Source of the DNA: WTFY01 sp965220875
Lineage (GTDB): Bacteria > Pseudomonadota > Gammaproteobacteria > UBA4575
Length of the DNA: 64,000 nt
Reading direction: 5' to 3'
Assembly: GCA_965220875.1 (NCBI GenBank)
Contig: OZ244849.1
Coordinates: 62,001 to 126,000, forward strand
The number at the start of each line of letters is the position of its first letter. Position 1 is the stretch's first letter. This document shows, piece after piece, positions 1-8,221 of this stretch. The translations under genes and the position numbers were made by a program. The notes under the pieces were generated by a model that saw nothing but the letters and a program-made list of their open reading frames with translations, had not been told where the DNA came from and did not search any database.

Positions 1-720
1 CTGCAGGAATTCCTGCTGGGGATGCTTGCGCCCACCCTGGGGCGGAACCGATGCGATGGTGCCCTCGATCAGTTTCAGCAGGGCCTGCTGCACGCCCTCG
101 CCGGACACATCGCGTGTAATGGACGGATTGTCTGACTTGCGCGAGATCTTGTCGATCTCGTCAATGTACACGATCCCGGTCTGTGCCTTCTCCACATCGT
201 AGTCGCACTTCTGCAGCAGTTTCTGGATGATGTTCTCTACATCCTCCCCCACATAACCTGCCTCGGTCAGCGTCGTGGCATCTGCGATGGTAAACGGAAC
301 ATTCAGCAGGCGGGCCAGGGTTTCTGCAAGCAGGGTCTTGCCCGAGCCCGTCGGACCCACGAGCAGTATGTTGCTTTTCGCCAGTTCCACCGTGTTCTTG
401 CCGGCAGTGCGCGTATCGAGGCGCTTGTAATGGTTGTACACCGCAACCGACAGGATTTTCTTGGCACGCTCCTGCCCGATTACATATTCCTCCAGGATGG
501 AGTTGATCTCCGCGGGCTTCGGGAGCCTCGGGCTGTCCTCGGAGGAATGCTCCAGCATTTCCTCGCGAATGATGTCGTTGCACAGTTCGACGCACTCGTC
601 ACAGATGAATACGGAGGGGCCCGCAATGAGCTTGCGGACTTCATGCTGGCTTTTGCCGCAAAAGGAACAATACAGAAGCTTGCCGCCGTCCCGATCCTTG
701 GTTGTATTGCTGTCACTCAT
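1..720 (-). CDS. clpX: ATP-dependent Clp protease ATP-binding subunit ClpX (N-terminal part)
   Basis: ClpX is the AAA+ unfoldase that selects, unfolds and feeds substrates to the ClpP peptidase in the cytoplasm. About 240 codons are visible from the ATG at 718-720; the C-terminus lies beyond the window's left edge. The N-terminus has the C4 zinc-finger pattern (LYCSFCGKSQ, then CDECVELC), followed by the Walker A loop GPTGSGKTLLAETLA, the GYVGEDVENI segment and the Walker B stretch IVYIDEIDKIS. It is read after clpP on the same strand with about 190 bp between, the usual tig-clpP-clpX order. The family is certain. Confidence 0.97.
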   Translation of the reverse strand, partial: MSDSNTTKDRDGGKLLYCSFCGKSQHEVRKLIAGPSVFICDECVELCNDIIREEMLEHSSEDSPRLPKPAEINSILEEYVIGQERAKKILSVAVYNHYKRLDTRTAGKNTVELAKSNILLVGPTGSGKTLLAETLARLLNVPFTIADATTLTEAGYVGEDVENIIQKLLQKCDYDVEKAQTGIVYIDEIDKISRKSDNPSITRDVSGEGVQQALLKLIEGTIASVPPQGGRKHPQQEFLQ

Positions 721-909
721 CGTACTTATCGGATTGCTGCAGGATGCAGAAAGCACAGTATGCGCTTGAAGCCGCAGGTGAATCAAGACCGAAATTCACC
801 GGAATCCACCCCGCCTGCCAGGCCACTATACGCCTTTTTGAGGGATAATGAAGCGCCTGCAACCGGCGTGATCGCCCCGCTTTGCCCTGCCAGACCGCCA
901 TTTCAGCGG

Positions 910-1566
910 CTATTCCGGCTCGGTATCCGAGAGATTTTGCTTGCGCTTGTCGAGCACTTCATCCACCAGGCCGTACTCCCTGGCCTCGACACTGTCCAGA
1001 AAATGATCCCGTTCCGTATCCTGTGCGATGCGTTCGATGGGCTGGCCGGTATGTTCCGCGAGGACCCGGTTGAGCTGCTCGCGGACCTTCAGGATCTCCT
1101 TGGCATGGATATCGATGTCCGTGGCCTGTCCCTGGAATCCTCCGAGCGGCTGATGGATCATGATGCGCGAATGCCGCAGTGCGTAGCGCTTGCTCTTTGC
1201 ACCGCCTGCAAGCAGCAGGGCCCCCATGCTGGCGGCCTGGCCCACACACAGCGTGCTGATATCGGGGCTGGTGAACTGCATGGTGTCGTAGATCGCCATG
1301 CCGGCGCTCACCGAGCCGCCCGGTGAATTGATGTAGATCGAAATATCCTTGTCCGGGTTTTCGGACTCCAGGAACAGCAGCTGGGCAACCACCAGGTTGG
1401 CCATGTGATCCTCGATGGGTCCAACGACAAACACGACCCGTTCCTTCAGCAGGCGCGAATAGATGTCGTAGGCCCGCTCGCCACGTGCTGACTGCTCGAC
1501 CACCATGGGCACGAGATTCAGGGCCTTTGTATTCACTGCCCCGGCTTCAGAATTGCTCTCCTTCAT
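910..1566 (-). CDS. clpP: ATP-dependent Clp protease proteolytic subunit ClpP
   Basis: ClpP is the serine peptidase that forms the double-heptamer chamber of ClpXP/ClpAP. The 218-residue product has the normal family length. The serine nucleophile motif is in GQAASMGALLLAGG and the histidine in HSRIMIHQPLGG; the substrate-binding strand YINSPGGSVSAGMAIYDTM is also present. The start at 1566 has an AGGGGA ribosome-binding site just upstream. Roughly ten extra N-terminal residues before LNLVPMVVEQSARGERAYDI are the short propeptide typical of ClpP. It lies 22 bp after tig and before clpX, so it is probably co-transcribed with both. Confidence 0.98.
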   Translation of the reverse strand: MKESNSEAGAVNTKALNLVPMVVEQSARGERAYDIYSRLLKERVVFVVGPIEDHMANLVVAQLLFLESENPDKDISIYINSPGGSVSAGMAIYDTMQFTSPDISTLCVGQAASMGALLLAGGAKSKRYALRHSRIMIHQPLGGFQGQATDIDIHAKEILKVREQLNRVLAEHTGQPIERIAQDTERDHFLDSVEAREYGLVDEVLDKRKQNLSDTEPE

Positions 1567-1587
1567 CGTGGTATCCCCTGCAAAAGT

Positions 1588-2880
1588 TTACAACTGGTTG
1601 TTGACCATTTCGTCGAACGTGAAGGCCTTGGGCACCTTTTCCGCCCGCTCGAGCACCCATTTGACCACCTGGTCCTCCATGACCTGTGATTCGATGCTCG
1701 CCATGGCCTGCATGTTTCCCTGATAGTATTCAATGACTTCCTCGGGATTCGAATAGCTCGCAGCGATCGTCCTCAGCCGACGGCTGACCTGGTCACGGTC
1801 AAGCTGGATCTCGTTCTGACGGATGATCTCCCCGATAATCAGTCCCAGGGCGGTTCTGCGCTGCGCCTCCTTGTCCAGCAAGTCCTGTGGAAGCTTTGAT
1901 TCATCCTGGATCTGCATGTTCTGCATGAACCGTTCACGCACGGTCTGCCTTTCCTGCTCCAACAGGCTCTGCGGCAGCTCGAACTCGTTGGAATTGAACA
2001 GGCACTCCATCACCTGGTGCTTGTTGTAGGCCCCCACGCGCTGTTCCAGCTCGGATTCCAAGTTGCTTGCCAGCTGTTCCCTGAGGGACTCCAGGCTTCC
2101 ATCCCCGATCCCGAGTTCACGGGCGAATGCCTCGTCTGCCTCGGGCAGCACGCCCCCCTCCACCATCTTCACGTCCACTTCGAAGCTGGCGGTCTTTTCC
2201 GCCAGTTCCGGCTCCCGGTATTCCTTCGGAAAGGTAAGCGGGAAAGACTTGGAATCACCCTTGCGCATGCCTTCCAGGTGCCGCTCGAATTCCGGCAACA
2301 GGCCGCTGTGCCCGAGCACGGCGACGTAGCCCTCCTGGCTGCCGCCGGGGAAAGGCTCACCCTCCAGTGTGCCCTTGAAATCCAGGGTCACCCGGTCTTC
2401 CTGGGCGGCGGCCCGGTCCACCTCTTCCCACTGCATCTTCTGCCTGCGCAGCTTCTCGAGCATTTCGTCAACGTCCTGGTCCGTGACCTCGGCCTGCGCC
2501 ACCGAGATCTTGTAGGTCCCGGTATCCGCAAGTTCGATTTCCGGAAAAACCTCGAACGTTGCAACAAACTTCAGGTCTTCACCGGCTTCCAGATTCAGCG
2601 GCTCGATGTTCGGGGGGCCGGTCGGGCGAAGCTTTTCCTGTTCGATGGCCTCGCGGTAGCTCGAATTCATGGTATCGGCCAGCACCTCCTGTCTTGCTTG
2701 CTGGCCAAACCGCTGGCGTACCACCTTGAGCGGTACCTTGCCTGGCCGAAACCCGGGAATCTTGACCTGGCGCGCCATTCCCTGCAGCTTCTTCTCGACG
2801 GCAGACACGACCTGGTCGCCCGGGACCTCTACCGTCATCCTGCGCCCGAATTTCCCGGTTGTCTCCAAAGATACCTGCAT
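1588..2880 (-). CDS. tig: Trigger factor, ribosome-associated chaperone
   Basis: Trigger factor binds ribosomal protein L23 at the exit tunnel and folds nascent chains; it also has peptidyl-prolyl isomerase activity. The product begins MQVSLETTGKFGRR, matching the family N-terminus, and contains the ribosome-docking signature GFRPGKVPLKVV, a central FKBP-type domain (around residues 150-240) and the C-terminal helical chaperone arms. I chose the ATG at 2878-2880, with AGGA seven bases upstream, over the GTG at 2904, which would add eight atypical residues. The length of 430 residues is standard. It is the first gene of the tig-clpP-clpX group. Confidence 0.97.
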   Translation of the reverse strand: MQVSLETTGKFGRRMTVEVPGDQVVSAVEKKLQGMARQVKIPGFRPGKVPLKVVRQRFGQQARQEVLADTMNSSYREAIEQEKLRPTGPPNIEPLNLEAGEDLKFVATFEVFPEIELADTGTYKISVAQAEVTDQDVDEMLEKLRRQKMQWEEVDRAAAQEDRVTLDFKGTLEGEPFPGGSQEGYVAVLGHSGLLPEFERHLEGMRKGDSKSFPLTFPKEYREPELAEKTASFEVDVKMVEGGVLPEADEAFARELGIGDGSLESLREQLASNLESELEQRVGAYNKHQVMECLFNSNEFELPQSLLEQERQTVRERFMQNMQIQDESKLPQDLLDKEAQRRTALGLIIGEIIRQNEIQLDRDQVSRRLRTIAASYSNPEEVIEYYQGNMQAMASIESQVMEDQVVKWVLERAEKVPKAFTFDEMVNNQL

Positions 2881-3067
2881 CGGCCAGTCCTGCTGTTCTA
2901 ACACTTCCTCTTATTCAACACTCTGCATGCCCCGGTCCGGGTCATGGATATCCGAAGTCGCGCCTTCACGGTCTGCATGGACTTCCAGTCGGCAAAGACA
3001 GGCCGGATGCGGGAATATAGTGCATCCCGGCACACCGGGGCAAGGATTTGCCCACAGGACCGGGAGC

Positions 3068-3153
<86 letters not shown>

Positions 3154-3256
3154 TGCGTCCATACCCTGTTCATTCACAAGCATTCCCCTGTATTATAGCC
3201 CGATCCCTGCACACTACAGTAAACCGGAACATACGGCTTGAAACCGGTCTGGATCC

Positions 3257-4144
3257 ATGTATGCACTGCTCGTATTCGTCCTGCTCCTCGTCTCGGTGCT
3301 GATTGCGTCCGCCGGACTCGCCTGGCCCCTGCAAACTTTGCTCACCCTCTGGTTCGAACCTGAATTCGAAAGTGTCATCAGCCGCACCGTTCTCGGGCTC
3401 GGCATTCTGGTATTCCTGGCAGTCTTTCGCAAGGCCGGATTCAGCTCATGGCGCGACATCGGGTTCGGTCCTGGGCCCAGGCAGTTCTGGGGAGATACGG
3501 CACGCGGGTTTGCCGCCGGCATCCTGATCATGGCACCGGTCGTTGCCGGATTGCTGCTGGTGCAAAACCGTGTACCGGACCTGAACTGGAACTGGTCGAC
3601 GGGCAGCCTGGCTGTCCTGCTCGCAAGCGCCCTGGTCGCGGGCGGCATCGTAGCCCTGATCGAGGAGACCCTGTTTCGCGGTGCCCTGCTCACCGCAGTC
3701 CTTCGCAGGAGCTCCGTGCTGCTGGCTGTGGTCTCGACGAGTCTCTTCTATTCACTGATTCATTTCCTGCAGCCCGAGCAGGAACTGGATCCCCGCAGCC
3801 TGGACTGGGCCAGCGGCTTCGTGCTGCTGCTCGATGCCGTCGTGACCCTGCTGAAGCCGCTGCTGTACCTGGACACATTCATCGCGCTGTTCTTGGCAGG
3901 CATACTGCTTGCCCTCATCAGGATCCGTACCGGCAGCCTGGCCCTCTGTATCGGAATCCACACGGGCTGGGTGTTTACCATCAAGGTCTTCAAACGGCTG
4001 ACCAACTCCAACGATGCCTCGCCGTTCACATTCCTGACAGGGACCTACGACCACGTCACCGGTTACCTGGCCGCGGCATGCCTGCTCGCGGCGATCCTGG
4101 TCTATATGAAAATCAGCCAGCGGTCACGAACCGAACGTCCCTGA
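3257..4144 (+). CDS. CPBP-family intramembrane metalloprotease
   Basis: This is a 295-residue integral membrane protein of the CPBP/Abi (CAAX-protease-like) family, whose members cleave or bind substrates inside the membrane with a metal held by Glu and His residues. The signature EETLFRG is at about residues 136-142 (EExxxR), followed by the FxxxH-type segment LFYSLIHFLQP near residue 165 and a third histidine in CIGIHTGWVF near residue 239. About eight hydrophobic segments are visible. All the expected metal ligands are present, so activity is plausible. The substrate is unknown. No operon partner is apparent: a divergent tRNA-Leu lies upstream and a tRNA-His scar downstream. Confidence 0.85.
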   Translation: MYALLVFVLLLVSVLIASAGLAWPLQTLLTLWFEPEFESVISRTVLGLGILVFLAVFRKAGFSSWRDIGFGPGPRQFWGDTARGFAAGILIMAPVVAGLLLVQNRVPDLNWNWSTGSLAVLLASALVAGGIVALIEETLFRGALLTAVLRRSSVLLAVVSTSLFYSLIHFLQPEQELDPRSLDWASGFVLLLDAVVTLLKPLLYLDTFIALFLAGILLALIRIRTGSLALCIGIHTGWVFTIKVFKRLTNSNDASPFTFLTGTYDHVTGYLAAACLLAAILVYMKISQRSRTERP

Positions 4145-4180
4145 AGCGGCCGCACGATCTGCGGCCCGATGAGGAATGGA

Positions 4181-4228
4181 TGGGGTGAGCGATGGGAATC
4201 GAACCCACAACCACAGGAACCACAATGC
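4181..4228 (-). repeat. 3'-terminal remnant of tRNA-His (putative attachment-site scar)
   Basis: This stretch repeats the last ~47 bases of the intact tRNA-His at 5847-5923, from the anticodon loop to the encoded CCA and in the same orientation, with a couple of substitutions and one apparent inserted G near 4227. There is no 5' half, so it cannot encode a tRNA. A 3' tRNA copy at one side of a segment and the whole gene at the other is the footprint of an element that integrated into a tRNA 3' end. Confidence 0.8.
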
Positions 4229-4537
4229 CTGAATAACGCATAACCTGTTGATTGTACGAAGCCAAGGGATACTTGGTACAGTTATTCCAAATCTACTTAA
4301 TTCAAAAGGTTATCTTATTTTAGCCATATAACGAAAACGGAACACAGTACTGCAAATGTACCGAAATGTGTTGTTGGGGCTTATTCAGAAGGGTAGTCGA
4401 TCTTCAGCCAGTATGTCTGTAAGTCAGCGCACAACTGGCTAGTTGTCAATCTGTATTTCTCTTCGTGATCTCGGCTATGCGTTCCACATCCGACTTCATG
4501 TCTTCAACAGAGGTTCAGGATTCTATCAGCCAATCAT
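4229..4537. other. AT-rich non-coding stretch
   Basis: I find no convincing gene, RNA or repeat here. The stretch is visibly richer in A and T than the flanking genes and lies inside the segment bounded by the two tRNA-His copies, which fits decayed mobile-element DNA. Confidence 0.5.
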
Positions 4538-4783
4538 TTATTCCAAACGAACGTAAGTCATTGAAATATGGGGCGCACGGAGAGACTCGAACTCCCGCTG
4601 CGCTACACCGTCCTTGGCCGTATTAATCGTGTACTCGATCCCGTCTTCCCTGGAGGGTACGCGCAGGCCCCAAGTAGTGCCATTAAAGGCTGTGAGTTGC
4701 TCGGTGAACTCGATGTGCTGCGGTAAAGGAGGTGCTCTGCCACCACTCATACAGCCAGATAACAGTTCAATACAAGCGACCAC
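4538..4783 (-). pseudogene. Possible truncated lipoprotein gene
   Basis: An 81-codon frame opens with a GTG at 4783 and a short hydrophobic segment ending LLSGC, which resembles a lipobox. The remainder has no family that I recognise. Its last ~20 codons run through a tRNA-derived fragment (4569-4598), so the natural C-terminus has been lost. I read it as the 5' piece of a small lipoprotein gene cut by an integration event; it could also be a chance frame. Confidence 0.3.
4569..4598 (-). repeat. 3' fragment of a second tRNA (T-arm plus acceptor and CCA)
   Basis: On the minus strand this reads as a T-stem GGGAG, loop TTCGAGT, stem CTCTC, then an acceptor-like CGTGCGC and CCA. It is not a copy of the tRNA-His sequence. 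No complete matching tRNA is in the window. It looks like a further tRNA-derived attachment scar nested in the 4.2-5.8 kb segment. Confidence 0.5.
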
Positions 4784-4853
4784 CGTGATTTTTTTTCATT
4801 ATTTCCCCAGCCTGAAACTAGCTGATAGCAACCAACAGTCCGGATATCCAGCT

Positions 4854-5717
4854 CTATTTCTGCCAGAAATACTTCATACCAAGCGAAAGCGACCAGTGGT
4901 CCATGTTCCGAATCTTCGTGTGGTTCAGCAGGTCAGGTACCGGATGGTCGATGTAACGCCCTGTATCCCGCATGTCGTCCACCATACTGTAGGACAGCTT
5001 CAACCCCAATAAAAACCTGTCATCCAGACTGTAGTCAGCACCGGCGTACAAATGCTTGGAAAAAACGGTATCCGTCAATTCCTCTTCCTGCAAGACATTG
5101 TAATGCTCAGCAGAATTGTTATCGCATCCACTTGAACAGGTGTATCTGGCCTCAAAGAGAAGCCCAGAAAGCTTGGTATAGGAAAGCCCCACACCTACCC
5201 CCAGATAGGGAGTGAGCCGACTGTGTTCAAGCGGAAAATCGTAATACGCATTCAGCAGCAATGACCGCGTATCCAGATCATCCATAGTAGCCCGTGCCTC
5301 AACGGAATAGTTACTCATTGCCTTGGGGAGGATGGGCGATCCGTCCAGATAAGCGATCCTCTCAAGTTCCTGATCGATATCGTTCTCGCGCAGATTGGCC
5401 GATAACTCCAGTCGCAGGTTTCCGAAATTGCGGCCCACAGCAATTTCCAGCAAGCTCCCAGTATTCGTATCCAGATCATAGAACCAGCTATAGCCTGGCA
5501 CGCCTTGCTCTCCACACTCATTCACCGGATAACAGGTTGGCTCCTTGTTCCAGCCTGCCTGTTTCATGTCTGATATCCAGTTCGCACCGGCCCCGCCACC
5601 AACGTACCAGCCGGAAGCCCCGGACTCACCGGCCATGCCGGGATACGGCACTGCCAGGATCATACATATCGCCAGCACGACTCGAGTGCTCACTTGCCTC
5701 TTCCATCCTAATTTCAT
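4854..5717 (-). CDS. Putative outer-membrane beta-barrel protein
   Basis: The 287-residue product has a signal peptide (MKLGWKRQVSTRVV followed by a hydrophobic core, cleavage near GMAGES), then a glycine-rich first strand (GWYVGGGAGANWISD) and repeated alternating hydrophobic strands typical of OmpA/OmpW-size barrels, ending in aromatic residues (MKYFWQK). A cysteine-containing extracellular-loop-like segment (TCSSGCDNN) lies mid-protein. I chose the ATG at 5717, which has AGGAGCGAGGTG upstream, rather than the TTG eight codons earlier. The gene lies within the segment bounded by the two tRNA-His copies, so it may be acquired. I recognise no specific function. Confidence 0.7.
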   Translation of the reverse strand: MKLGWKRQVSTRVVLAICMILAVPYPGMAGESGASGWYVGGGAGANWISDMKQAGWNKEPTCYPVNECGEQGVPGYSWFYDLDTNTGSLLEIAVGRNFGNLRLELSANLRENDIDQELERIAYLDGSPILPKAMSNYSVEARATMDDLDTRSLLLNAYYDFPLEHSRLTPYLGVGVGLSYTKLSGLLFEARYTCSSGCDNNSAEHYNVLQEEELTDTVFSKHLYAGADYSLDDRFLLGLKLSYSMVDDMRDTGRYIDHPVPDLLNHTKIRNMDHWSLSLGMKYFWQK

Positions 5718-5846
5718 CCGGTGGTCACCTCGCTCCTTCAAGTGTTCGAGAGATCTTTGTGATAGTGGTTATAGATCAATTCCAGCAGAAATGTACCGAA
5801 TGACACAGGGATTGAAAACAGTAAAATTATAACTATATGAAATATA

Positions 5847-5923
5847 TGGGGTGAGCGATGGGGATCGAACCCACGACCACAGGAACCACAATCCTGCGCT
5901 CTACCAACTGAGCTACGCTCACC
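5847..5923 (-). tRNA. tRNA-His (anticodon GTG)
   Basis: On the minus strand it reads GTGAGCGTAGCTCAGTTGG through a CAGGA/TCCTG anticodon stem with loop TTGTGGT to an encoded CCA. The extra G at -1 (complement of 5923) pairs with discriminator C, the histidine identity feature. Its 3' half is duplicated at 4181-4228. Confidence 0.97.
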
Positions 5924-6023
5924 ACAGGGAGACGGATATTAACGCAAGATTATGACATAGCTCCACCTAGCAAGGGAGAGCACATCCGGCCGCTGCAGTT
6001 TTAGTGCAGGGGACCCATGCCAT

Positions 6024-6833
6024 TCAGTGCCATCCCCTGGCCTCCATGAGCGCTGCAAAATCGGGCTTGTGGACTGCCTGAGCGGTCTCGATCCTGTCGA
6101 CCTCGCCATTTTCCACGGCAAAGAAATGAAACTGCTCGTGAATGCATCCGGACGGGCAGTCCCCCCAGGCCTTTCGCACAATGACATACCAGATTCCCTG
6201 GTCTTTCACCATTTCAATGTCAGAGCCGTCTCCAAGGAGGACTTCCGGTTGGGCATAACGCACACCGGGTATCTCACGGTATGCCCGGCATGCAGCCTCA
6301 ATGTTGACCAGCGCGCCATACTGCATCACTGCAATCCCTATATGACGGAAGAACCTGATGCCAGTCAGGCCGAGCGCCATGTTCAATTCATCGAACGCCT
6401 CAATCCCGGTCTTGGAGGACATATCACTTTTCCCGTCCTGCACCAGGTCCGAAACAGCCATCAGCAGGTCTGCTTCCAGGCCGAGATGAAGCATTCCGGG
6501 CACAGGCGACGGGCGTGCGGAAATTTCCTTGATGTCAGGGTACGCAGAGCGGATGCGCATCAAGACTTCACCTATTTCATGAGTGAGCCGGTCCCTGTAC
6601 GCAGCATCCAGTACCAGGCCCAAACTTTCCCTGCTAGCGATTCGGTTTGACAATACGACCGCATCGGTCGATGCAGTGTTTTCATGCAGGAGTTGATGAC
6701 TGCCGACTGGAGTGTCCTCCGCAAGCACGATAACCGTCCCGAACACGCTGACACATGAAAAAGCCATGACGCAGCCGATTTTCATCATCAACAGAAAAGC
6801 CCTGCACCTGCTTGTGAATTTCATCGTTGTCAT
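6024..6833 (-). CDS. Secreted protein of unknown function
   Basis: The product is about 269 residues from the ATG at 6833 (AGGTAG just upstream; the longer frame to 6902 would run into the neighbouring gene). It has an N-terminal signal peptide with a hydrophobic core and cleavage near VLAEDTP. The rest appears soluble. The C-terminal part holds the segments IPGVRYAQPEVLLGD and WGDCPSGCIHEQFHFFAV; the paired cysteines suggest a disulfide and hence a periplasmic location. I do not recognise the family. It starts 35 bp after the sugar dehydrogenase gene on the same strand and is probably co-transcribed with it. Confidence 0.65.
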   Translation of the reverse strand: MTTMKFTSRCRAFLLMMKIGCVMAFSCVSVFGTVIVLAEDTPVGSHQLLHENTASTDAVVLSNRIASRESLGLVLDAAYRDRLTHEIGEVLMRIRSAYPDIKEISARPSPVPGMLHLGLEADLLMAVSDLVQDGKSDMSSKTGIEAFDELNMALGLTGIRFFRHIGIAVMQYGALVNIEAACRAYREIPGVRYAQPEVLLGDGSDIEMVKDQGIWYVIVRKAWGDCPSGCIHEQFHFFAVENGEVDRIETAQAVHKPDFAALMEARGWH

Positions 6834-6867
6834 CACATCTACCTGCAAAAACCAGTGGCTGGGGAAT

Positions 6868-8037
6868 CTAGTCGGCCGGCTCAATGCGCAGCAGCATGCC
6901 ATTGGAGTGATCCGTGAGCAGGTAGATCAGACCGTCTGGCCCTTGGCGGACATCACGTATGCGCTTGCCCCAGTCTGCCAGCAGATGTTCCTCCAAGACC
7001 ACCTTGCCCTGCTCGACCTCAAGACGTGCCAGCAACTGACCGGACAGTGCTCCGATGAAAAAACTGCCATGCCAGTCAGGAAACCGGTCACCGCCATAGA
7101 TCATCAGCCCGGAAGGTGAAATGGAGGGAACCCAGTAGCGTACGGGTTGAGCCATGCCCACCTTGTGCGTCCCCTCACCGATCTTGAACCCTGTATAGCT
7201 CAGCCCATAGGTGATGACCGGCCACCCGTAATTCACTCCGGGCTCGATCCGGTTCAGTTCATCTCCTCCCTTCGGTCCATGCTCGACTGCATAGATCCGC
7301 CCGGTGGCAGGTTCAAGCGTCATGCCCTGCGGGTTGCGATTGCCGTACGTGTAGATCTCGGGTCTCGCACCGGGCTGTGCAACAAAAGGATTGTCCCGTG
7401 GAATGCGCCCGTCGTCATGCAGCCGAAGAATCGAGCCTGCCGGATCATCCAGTTTTTGCGCACGGTCCTTGTTCCCCCGTTCACCTGTTGTGACAAATAA
7501 ATAGCCGTCCGCAAACAGCAGGCGCGAACCAAAATGGCGATTCCCCCCTGATCGCGGCAACGCGACGTAGAGTTCCTCGACATCCTCGAGGCGATTACCG
7601 ACGAGCCTGCCGCGTGCCACGGCCGTCGTGGCACCGCCTTTACCTGGACTCGCATAGGACAGGTATACCAGCCTGTTCTCCATGAAACGGGGATGCAAGG
7701 CGACATCCAGCAGGCCACCCTGCCCCTTGGCATACAGTGGCGGAATCCCTGCGACCGGCTCCGGGTCGAGACGGCCATCCGTGATTGTTCGCAGTCGCCC
7801 CGGCCGTTCGGTCACAAGCATGGAACCATCCGGCAAAAAAGCCAGACCCCAGGGATGTTCAAGCCCGTCCGTCACCTTGACCAGCTGGAACCGATGCCTT
7901 GTCGAATCGTACGTTTCAAGCCGTTCGGCAGCATCAATTGAGGCGGCCAGACAGAAGATGGCAATGACTATGCCCTGCACTGCGGCAAGTGCCCGGCTAA
8001 CATGCGGCTTCACAAAAGTGTGTTCGATATCAGGCAT
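6868..8037 (-). CDS. PQQ-dependent soluble aldose sugar dehydrogenase (YliI/Asd type)
   Basis: The 389-residue protein has a signal peptide (cleavage after CLAASIDAAE) followed by a six-bladed beta-propeller of the soluble glucose/sorbosone dehydrogenase family, which oxidises aldose sugars in the periplasm with PQQ and Ca2+. Landmarks are GLEHPWGLAFLPDGSMLVTE, GGLLDVALHPRF, the histidine in SGGNRHFGSRLLF, YTYGNRNPQGMTLEP and AVEHGPKGGDELN. Length and motifs fit YliI-like aldose dehydrogenases. No PQQ synthesis genes are in the window, so the cofactor source is not shown. It is divergent from the OFA transporter across about 185 bp. Confidence 0.9.
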   Translation of the reverse strand: MPDIEHTFVKPHVSRALAAVQGIVIAIFCLAASIDAAERLETYDSTRHRFQLVKVTDGLEHPWGLAFLPDGSMLVTERPGRLRTITDGRLDPEPVAGIPPLYAKGQGGLLDVALHPRFMENRLVYLSYASPGKGGATTAVARGRLVGNRLEDVEELYVALPRSGGNRHFGSRLLFADGYLFVTTGERGNKDRAQKLDDPAGSILRLHDDGRIPRDNPFVAQPGARPEIYTYGNRNPQGMTLEPATGRIYAVEHGPKGGDELNRIEPGVNYGWPVITYGLSYTGFKIGEGTHKVGMAQPVRYWVPSISPSGLMIYGGDRFPDWHGSFFIGALSGQLLARLEVEQGKVVLEEHLLADWGKRIRDVRQGPDGLIYLLTDHSNGMLLRIEPAD

Positions 8038-8221
8038 GACTGATTTTTAAACCCAGAATTCTGTTACCCCATGAATACCACCGAAAAAGACATGGGAAAT
8101 TTGTATGTGATGACGGAAATATCATGCCCTATTCTGCTGGTTAAAATAAGGTTTTTTACCTGCCAATCCTTGACCATTGCATGCCGGCTATCATGGTACG
8201 CTACTGAAAAGGAGTTTTAAC

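Noticed and set aside
430..1326. A 298-codon plus-strand open frame over clpX/clpP
   Set aside because: It is antisense to the clearly conserved clpX and clpP and has no recognisable domain; GC-rich coding DNA often leaves the opposite strand open.
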